DNA from: Siphonodentalium dalli
Taxonomy: Eukaryota; Mollusca; Scaphopoda; Gadilida; Siphonodentaliidae
Length of the DNA: 64,000 bases
NCBI GenBank assembly: GCA_032622095.1
Contig: CP136061.1
Location: 122,152,754 to 122,216,753 of the forward strand
Reading direction: 5' to 3'
Shown here: one piece after another, positions 56,912-64,000 of the stretch
Position numbering within the stretch: the first letter of the stretch is position 1
How the letters are laid out: the number at the start of each line of letters is the position of its first letter
Notes under the pieces: generated by a model
Told to the model about the DNA's origin: nothing
Seen by the model: only the letters and a program-made list of their open reading frames with translations
Database searches by the model: none
Made by a program: the position numbers and the translations under genes

Positions 56912-57311
56912 TTAACCCTTTACCCAACAAACCGGCCAAAACCGGCCAAATAAAGCTTCAACAGCCTAAAATATCTTCGGTCTGTCTCAATAGAACCATA
57001 CACATATGGATATCATTGGAACCGGCTCCTTGACCACATTGTGATAGTTACAGTTATACCCTGTGCCAATGCATTCTCTTATATATGCGAGTCGACCATA
57101 GGTCGCCTCGCATATATAAGAGAATGCATTGGCCTAAAAAAAATCTTTTTTTAACACTTTTTACCATTTTTTCTTACATTCTTTAACAATTTTATAATTT
57201 TTAATGTGTTAAGCCAATGCATTCTCTTATATATGCGAGGCGACCTATGGTCGACTCGCTTATATAAGAGAATGCATTGGCACAGGGCCCTTCTGTTGGG
57301 TAAAGGGTTAA
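56912..57311 (-). mobile_element. TTAA-type MITE with two hairpins, CCCTTTACCCAACA family
   Basis: Reverse-orientation partner of 56298-56697, separated by 214 bp. Clean TTAA at both ends (56912-56915, 57308-57311). Together the two form an inverted repeat with 400-bp arms. Confidence 0.92.
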
Positions 57312-57896
57312 TAAATTTTTTTCATAGAATCTTTTGTCTCGAACTATTTGAACCAAATAAAATAACTTCAAATAACTCCAACTAAGCGAGACTTGCCCAA
57401 CCTGGGAAGTTAATACCTTAATTTCAGTTAATGTGGTTAGTAAAATAGCAACTTGGCGAAAATGGGTAATATACTATAACCAACACCAGGGATAAGGACC
57501 AATTCTGTGTAGGAATGTAAACTGGTTTTAATAATAAAGGTCTTTCTAGACAGAGTGAGATGTGTGAAATGCCCAACAGGTGTGATTGATATTATCCATC
57601 ATGACTTGGGATGTTGGATGGAAAAATCTCACCCTCAGGGTTATATATTTGGGCCGGACATGAGGATTGCCAACTGTCCGGACAAAATATCTAGCCCGAG
57701 TTGAGATTTTGCCACACCCCATGTCATGATGGATCATTTTCCTCCCAAACCAAGAGCCTCATTCTGATTTTTTTTCTCTATCAGTCTTTGGAACATATTC
57801 CAAAGATATATACTGGAAAGGCATTAATCGAGCGAGCAGGGTTAATATGTTTGAGTGAAATTGTTCGTGAAAACCCTGTTAAAATAGTTCCGGCTC
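57312..57896. other. intergenic; imperfect inverted repeat near 57597-57732
   Basis: CATGACTTGGGATGTTGGAT faces CACACCCCATGTCATGATGG, with GGGCCGGACATGAGG and GTCCGGACAAAATATC inside. It is a loose foldback. No gene. Confidence 0.4.
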
Positions 57897-58366
57897 TTAA
57901 AGTCCCACTTAATTTTCGAACCCCCAGATTACATTATATAAAATATATGCCATATTATATACCATTTGAAAGAGGAAGCACCAAAACATTGTATTATCAA
58001 CTTATCCGGTGTAATAAACTGTGGACATGTTGTTTTTGTTGAGTTGGCAATGCGTTTTGTCATGAAGATTGAAGTAAAAATCAGTATTATTTTCAATGCA
58101 GGGGGAATAACTCTATATATTAAAGATCGAGTTCTTCCCCTTTCATTGAAAAAGTTTGAATTCTGTTGTATTCTGGGTGCCAGAGGGGGGAAGTCTTCAG
58201 CAGTTTTCTATTTCTCTGTGGGCATCTTCTGAGACACAGATCTTTCAAATAGTGATGAATTATAGTATTTTAATCATATTTTATGGCGTAGATTGTTATT
58301 AAAACCGTATATCAAGTCACTATAAACAAAAATAATCGGAGACTCGAAAATTAAGTGGGCCTTTAA
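57897..58366. mobile_element. TTAA-type element, AAAGGCCCACTTAATTTTCG family, full length
   Basis: TTAAAGTCCCACTTAATTTT to AAAATTAAGTGGGCCTTTAA, about 470 bp, with TTAA at both ends. Overlapping + strand frames (57701-58232) run across the element boundary and are not genes. Confidence 0.85.
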
Positions 58367-58602
58367 TTAAGTATGTAAATCAGCCAAATGGGTAATTTGA
58401 GACAGCAGCCACGTGGGCTTGCCATTGCATTCATTAAAACCCTACCAGTAGGCAAGTGCTGTGAATAAATGTTGCTAAATTTCAATAATAGCAGAAGTCA
58501 TGAACTTAGCTTAGTGTTCTAATTCAGCGATGCATTTATTGGCAGTTTTTTACTTTCACAACAACAGAGACTGATGAAGTTACTGGAAATTGATTGATAG
58601 TA

Positions 58603-58817
58603 CTAACCCTTTCAGTGCTAAGTCCGATTTTTGTATCAACCCATATTTCCTTGATCATTTTTCAAATTTATTGATTATAATAATGTGATACATTGATGGA
58701 AAGAGCTCTAAGAGCTCTTTACATCAATGTATCACATTATTATAATCAATAAATTTGAAAAATGATCAAGGAAATATGGGTCGATACAAAAATCGAACTT
58801 GGCACTGAAAGGGGTTA
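58603..58817. mobile_element. TTAA-type long palindrome, CCCTTTCAGTGCC family
   Basis: ACTAACCCTTTCAGTGCTAA to CTTGGCACTGAAAGGGGTTAA. Arms of about 105 bp around AGCTCTAAGAGCT are almost perfect. It is 2 to 3 percent different by eye from 10803-11018. Confidence 0.88.
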
Positions 58818-59087
58818 AGATACAGATTTTAGCCCATTCAAATACACTTCAGATTGAAAAGACCGAATAGCGCAATATGAGGTTGGCGTATTTGAAAACT
58901 AAAACTAACAGAACAGAAGAACCAAAGCAGGTGACTCAACACATGCAGTAGTGACGACCCACACTGTCTGTAATGACCTTTAATGATATTCAGGGCTAGG
59001 AAACTACATCATAATTTGGTCGAAAATGGCGGCAAGATGTCTCACATTGAAGTGAGTATTCATAGTTTTCTTCACATACATCAATAA

Positions 59088-59258
59088 CTTTACCCTTTCA
59101 GTGCCAAGTCCGATTTTTGTATCAACCCATATTTCCTTGATCATTTTTCAAATTTATTGATTATAATAATGTGATACATTGATGGAAAGAGCTCTTAGAA
59201 AAATTATCAAGGAAATATGGGTTGATACAAAAATCGGACTTGGCACTGAAAGGGTTAA
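59088..59258. mobile_element. TTAA-type long palindrome, CCCTTTCAGTGCC family, centre deleted
   Basis: CTTTACCCTTTCAGTGCCAA to TTGGCACTGAAAGGGTTAA. The left arm is complete. The right arm resumes at AAATTATCAAGG, so about 45 bp beyond the centre are gone. Confidence 0.85.
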
Positions 59259-59589
59259 CCAAAAAAATATAGCGAACGAGCTATGTATCAAACTGTGAAT
59301 CCCGTCTGCATATAAATATGACTGTTGAGAAGATATAATTGTTCAAGTGTCTCGGGCCACCATTTTTAAAGGTTGTGTAATTTCAACGGCAATATCTCCT
59401 TAACAAATCTGCTCGATGTCCGGTATTGAAATATAGGAGATGAGTTGTTGGGATAATCATTAGTCTAATAGCTTGCTGATATCTTTGGGAAAAAAATACA
59501 GAAAAAGCAAATATATTGAAATTGTCAGGCAGCCATTTTCGAGGAAACTATGACGTAGGTTCCTGGCACTGATATTATGCCCTCTATCC
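59259..59589 (-). other. region just downstream of the Shank stop (probable 3' UTR)
   Basis: Unique sequence. The nearest AATAAA on the - strand that I noticed is at 58535-58540, beyond two palindromic elements, so the true 3' end is unclear. Confidence 0.35.
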
Positions 59590-62408
59590 CTAGCCAGTGG
59601 TCAGAGCATGTTTCTTTATTGACCTTTCTAGGTTCATCCTATGTCCGACTTGTGTAACACCAAGTTCGATGAAGCCATTTCTGTTCAATGACATAAGCTT
59701 TTTACCATCAACACAGTTTTCTGAGAACACTTTCTTATACTGCGACAAGTTCAGCTCAACCAGCCAGTCTATAACATCAATGCACAACCAAGAATTCATC
59801 TTCTTACACTGGAAAGGTTTAGCCTTTACTTTGTTCATGTCTGCGAAGGCAACGACATTGTCGTTATTGTCAATGCCGTCTCCAAACCCAGGTGGAGGCG
59901 GAGCGAAGTCTATTCCGACATCGGGCTCACTTGATAATGTCGATAAAGAAGACACCAAACTAGAATTATCACTTTGCCCGGGACTCAATTGTTTTTTATC
60001 CACATTGAACGATGGAGGAGGTGCGACGATTTCCATTCGAACAGTTTTGTCACCAAACTCCGGAGGAGGAGGTGCATAGCTCGGGCTCGGGTCCCGGCGA
60101 GAAGTCAATTTGCTATCACTGTCCGTCATGGAATCATCAACAGTAACGCCATTAAGTCTGTATGACTTAGCAGCTTTTTTGCTAATTTCATAGTTAGCAA
60201 TTCTGTCTCTAATTGAAGATGGTGAATCCTGTTTCTCAAGATTTCGAACTGACGTGATTTCTACATTTGCCGATTTTCCAGACTTCTTCGCCAAGTAATC
60301 CTGACGAGCTTTCTCAGCTAACGCCAGGAAATCTTTGCCGCTCTCACTACCATTCTGTGTAGACTTCCCAGAATCCTTTGAACCATTCACCACACTTTTG
60401 GTCACCGGTGCTACAGGTGTACTCCGGCGTCTATCCACATTATTAACGCTGATCTTACTCTGAGTAATATTAGATGTTGATTTTGTGGTACTTTCAGTGC
60501 TACTGAGCTTTTTCGGGGGAACTGTTTTCACAATATCACTGTTATCAACACTGGGCTTTTTAGGAATAATCTCTGGTTCCTTTTTAATGATGAAAACTTT
60601 TGGCTCAGAGTCTTCCCTTTTCGGATTCTCTTTAGTATCGGGTTTGTTTAGGGTGCCATCCTTGGGTGGAGATGTCTTTGAAATGGAATCACTTGAGAAA
60701 TACAGTTTAGCACTCTGAAGTTTCTTTGTTTTCTGCAGCTGATTTTCAATTTGATCAACAACATCTTTATCGTCAACTTGAGATAGCCGTGCACGCCTCT
60801 TTGCAATCGCGGCTAACAAAGCAGTTTGATTTTTTTCTTGCCGTTCTTCCTTTGGATCCTTAGGCACTGGCGCTACATCTGGAACTGCAGATACCTTTAA
60901 GCCATTAGCTTCTATCCGCTCCTTCCTTCTTTCAGCAGCCAATCGAATTTCAGATAACTGAACACCAGGAGGACTACGATCCATCTGTGGCTGATTTGTT
61001 ATAGAACTCTTCTTTTCTGGTGACATTTTATTTTCAGAACTTTCCCACGCCACTGCTGGAGGCAGTGGTGGTGGAGTTGGCGGAACAGGAGGTGGTGCTG
61101 GAATCTCTACCTCTCTCTGAACAGTATTATGGAAAGGCGATCTGGTATTAACTTGAGATAGGTACGTGCTTTCCTGGGAAGGACCAGTATATATCTCTAT
61201 AGAAGATTTTCTGTTCGCAGAACTTAAGCTGCTCTTTCTGGAGTCTGTATTCACATGATCAGTCGTTAAGGAACTCCGCCGTGAACTATTTTCACTTGTT
61301 TTATCTGATCCACCAACATTAATCACAGTGATTGACGATTTCCTCCTAGAATCTGATGAGCTTGTAGAATTTCTTGAAGAATTTAGAGGTACGTCCTTTG
61401 AAACTGAATTTGATGTATGGTGAACGACCGCTTGAACAGTTGACACTTTAGACTTCTCATTTTCATCGCTATCGTAATCAGGCTCTGGTTCGTAATAGTT
61501 TTCTTTCTTCAGAGAAACAGAGGAATTATTAACATGTGGCTTAGTATAGTTTATCTGAGTCATATGCTTTGGTGAATCCGATGCTATGTCCTTTTTCACA
61601 TCATTTTTGTTTGGCAGAACCTGCTGTCCAATGAGCTTAGCCTTTGGATTATCATTGAACTTAGCTGACGTACCAGGACGGAAACTAGACTCGTAAATCG
61701 ACTCCTCCTGTTTCCGCTTCTGTATATCAGCTGAGACGTTAGCATAGTTCGGCGAACTTGTCGCAATTTTCACAACCTCGGGCGAACCTTTATCCCTGGG
61801 AAGCAATTTCGGTGCTTCAGATTTCCCAGGCGGTCTAGGTGCAACGCGTTTAGGAACTGGAACATTCCCTGCAGACACCACTGTTTTCGAATTGTTTATT
61901 ATGAATGTATTTCTTTCATGAGTAGGAGATGATGTTGCACTATAAGAACCTGTAGAAACAGCCTGACGTAATGCTTGTTTAGTGCCACTGTATGTGCCCA
62001 GACTAGCATGAGGCGTGGTGTAAATATTTGACCGTGAACTTGCAGAGGAACCACTCTCATCGATTTCCTGTGACGCACTTGACCTTCTGGAAGAGGACAA
62101 ACTTCCAACAACAGGTGTATCATAAATAGATTCCTTGGTATGGACATTCACAGGTGGCACAAGATCGGGCGTGCTCCGTGACCGTTCCATCGCAGCGGTC
62201 ATCGTACCGTTCTTTCTGTGATATTTCTTGATACGGATCTCAGAAGGACTCATGTAATTATTTTCATGGGAAGGCGACTTGTTGTCAGTGTTTATATCGT
62301 CGAGAGCCACTGTCATTCGTTTCGCTGCATGCCGGGCTCGAATAGATGCTGTCTTATTGTCAGCTGGTTTCTGTCCGTCATACTCTGCCAATGTCTGGTC
62401 AAGCTTCT
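59590..62408 (-). CDS. SHANK: SHANK/ProSAP homologue, C-terminal exon (proline-rich region and SAM domain)
   Basis: Shank proteins are scaffolds that link receptors to actin through Homer, cortactin and SAM-driven sheets. This exon is entered through acceptor CTTTTAACAG (62409-62418) in phase 1 and reads 938 residues to TAG at 59592-59590. It opens EKLDQTLAEYDG, like the EKLDEML segment that follows the PDZ domain in vertebrate Shanks. Then come Ser-rich linkers, a polyproline run (APPPVPPTPPPLPP, 61055-61105), basic helical stretches (LLAAIAKRRARL; LALAEKARQDYLAKK), three PPxxF Homer-type ligands (PPPEF, PPPSF, PPPGF; 59880-60075) and a C-terminal SAM domain (59799-59600) with FIELGVTQVGHRMNLERS, the Shank SAM signature. 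Ankyrin, SH3 and PDZ exons are expected beyond 64000. The frame is intact. Confidence 0.92.
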
Positions 62409-63101
62409 CTGTTAAAAGAAAAAAAGAAAGGAAGTGAATATCGCGCATAGTGCTCTTGTTATGGTAACATACGATGTCATGAAAATGTCATGATAAAGTT
62501 CCCAATATTCAATGTTATTTCCAACTCAAAGTGCATTTTCAGATTGATATTTTTTACTGATGTTTTTTAATTATAAGGAATAATTTTCATTTTATGAGAA
62601 TCAGTGCAATGTGTTAATACACCGTATTCACATAAGGAAATGAAAATTATTCATTATAATGCAGATTTTGTTCTTATAGCAATATAATTTACAACTACTT
62701 TAGTTTTCGTCAAAATGCAGGCATTTGATTGGTCGAGAGGCTATCGCATGACCTGATCTATCAGTGCATAGATGTTGCAGTAGACGAGTCAAGTCGCGTA
62801 GTGACACTTTTAAGAAAAATGGGTGAGTCTATAACCGGCGCCCCACACGATAGATCAACCGAAAAACGACGTTGATGGCATATTTATTTTATTTTCTGAA
62901 TGATTAAATTTTTGTTATTTTTTAATCATTATCTGTTGACAAAGTAGAGTGTATTAGCGATTTTATCATGACCCTGGACAAAAGTGCCATCTTTTGATAT
63001 TTTGTACATATGTATGTGTGCTTCAATTCGAGATGTGTTAACCTTTGAAATAATGATAAATACACAATGATTCATATGAAGACCCATTGAAATAACATGG
63101 T
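62409..63101 (-). other. Shank intron upstream of the last exon
   Basis: The acceptor has a T-rich tract on the - strand. No upstream exon of this gene was found before 64000. On the + strand, AAAAATGGGTGAGT at 62816-62829 looks like a start codon next to a splice donor, with no further support. Confidence 0.45.
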
Positions 63102-63524
63102 TTAAAGATGCATAATCCGATTGAGCACCCCCCCCCCCCCCCCACAATTACTATTTATTTGGATTTGGAGGTAAAAAGTCGAGGAACCCACCTATCAAAG
63201 CTCAGAGTTATAATTAGATATAAATTTTTGAATCTATTATTTTTCACCATCGAGACTTATTAGTGGCCCAGTAAAAAGTCGATGAGCCGATGGTCTCGGA
63301 CCAAATTGCGGACAAAGATGGATAATTCTAAAATCAAGAGGCTTTCTGTTGATAAGGCCAAATTTTATTGAACAACATGTTGATAAATAACACGTTTTGG
63401 GCAATTTTATACTATAGTTGACAGTGGTCAGCTTTATTTTTGGGCAATTAATTGATTCTAAAAATGTTGCTGTTGATGGAATCAGATTATATGGGGACAA
63501 TCGAATCAGATTGAGTACCTTTAA
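63102..63524 (-). mobile_element. TTAA-type element, AAAGGTACTCAATC family
   Basis: Inverted relative of 39229-39679 inside the Shank intron. TTAAAGATGCATAATCCGAT to AGATTGAGTACCTTTAA, with TTAA at both ends. It contains a poly-C tract (63128-63142) where the other copies have ordinary sequence. Confidence 0.82.
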
Positions 63525-63844
63525 GTGCAAAAGCTGACATCAAGACCGATAACTATAAATACCACAAGGCTGTATTATTACAAATGAGGGACCTCCTATA
63601 AAATGTCTTGTTATATGAGAAATAAAGGTCTGAAGGTCGGTTTCAGACTAATATAAAATACATGATAAATATAGGGACGAAGTTAGTCTTTTTATCCTGT
63701 TCTCTTCATGGTGAGTTTTGACTGTCAAAATTTAAAACTCAGGCCTATTGAAAAAAAACTCCAATAAGCTTTGACAGACATAAGTGAGCTGAAAAATGAT
63801 GTAGTTCTATTCATCAAAATATTAGGTCATGTCGAACCTATTAT
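63525..63844. other. Shank intron, nothing recognised
   Basis: No exon or element. Confidence 0.4.
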
Positions 63845-63952
63845 TACAGTAATGCCCTAAATAATCGACTCCTGAACCACAGCAGAATTATGGGTAATTT
63901 TTCAGGATTTAGTCGGTAATATGGCTTGTTGCCATTCATCAGAAAGCTCACA
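63845..63952. mobile_element. TA-flanked MITE, left arm only
   Basis: TACAGTAATGCCCTAAATAA to CATCAGAAAGCTC, then unrelated sequence; the right arm is missing. Confidence 0.83.
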
Positions 63953-64000
63953 CATATTGGCTAAAATATTTTGAGAAAACCTGAACAAATACAATTCAGA

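Noticed and set aside
57701-58232. Two overlapping + strand frames of 113 and 88 residues
   Set aside because: They cross the left boundary of a TTAA element or lie wholly within it; related copies at 45619 and 54980 do not keep the frame.
59597-60079. A 160-residue + strand frame opposite the Shank SAM region
   Set aside because: It is antisense to a clearly conserved SAM domain and has no features of its own.

Overview
The window looks like nuclear DNA of an invertebrate animal, most likely a bivalve or other lophotrochozoan. It is AT-rich and gene-poor. It has GT-AG introns, one of them about 27 kb, and a Shank-type postsynaptic scaffold gene. More than half of it appears to be short non-autonomous transposons, foldbacks and tandem repeats. 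The organism call is inferred from gene content and repeat style; no species marker was seen.

Two protein-coding genes are well supported. On the + strand, three exons (5778-5923, 9534-9700, 36995-37143) join in matching phase. They encode a small single-pass membrane protein of about 153 residues, with a cysteine-rich ectodomain, one membrane segment and a cytoplasmic tail of PPPGGYQQ repeats; it resembles the CYYR1/Shisa type. On the - strand, one 2.8-kb exon (62408 down to 59590) carries the proline-rich region, three PPxxF Homer-type ligands and the C-terminal SAM domain of a Shank homologue. Its PDZ, SH3 and ankyrin exons must lie beyond 64000. A possible extra 3' terminal exon (- strand, 54037-53891) has a strong splice acceptor and a downstream AATAAA, but its parent gene is unknown.

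Region by region: 1-5.7 kb holds a cluster of GTCACGGAGTGAC palindromes, a G-rich 94-bp minisatellite and a diverged tandem repeat. The first gene spans 5.8-37.1 kb. Its 27-kb intron contains many TA- and TTAA-flanked miniature elements, a 5'-truncated LINE inside a palindromic element, a 3-kb terminal-inverted-repeat element filled with a three-type (A/B/C) array of about 160-bp repeats, and a 60-bp minisatellite. 37.1-52.8 kb is intergenic, with further miniature elements, a 1.46-kb element with long inverted repeats, an element rich in CTACGAG palindromes, and a large composite repeat related to those at 15.3 and 33.5 kb. 52-59 kb contains three nearly unmutated TTAA elements or element relics, two of them facing each other, and several long perfect foldbacks. 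59.6-62.4 kb is the Shank exon, followed by upstream intron.

The most interesting signal is in the repeats. At least ten distinct terminal-repeat families share TTAA flanks and CCCTTT- or AAAGG-type ends (piggyBac-like by target site). Several are butted together on one shared TTAA, and several contain the same internal hairpin module in different terminal contexts. Nested insertions with recognisable empty sites let the order of events be read directly.
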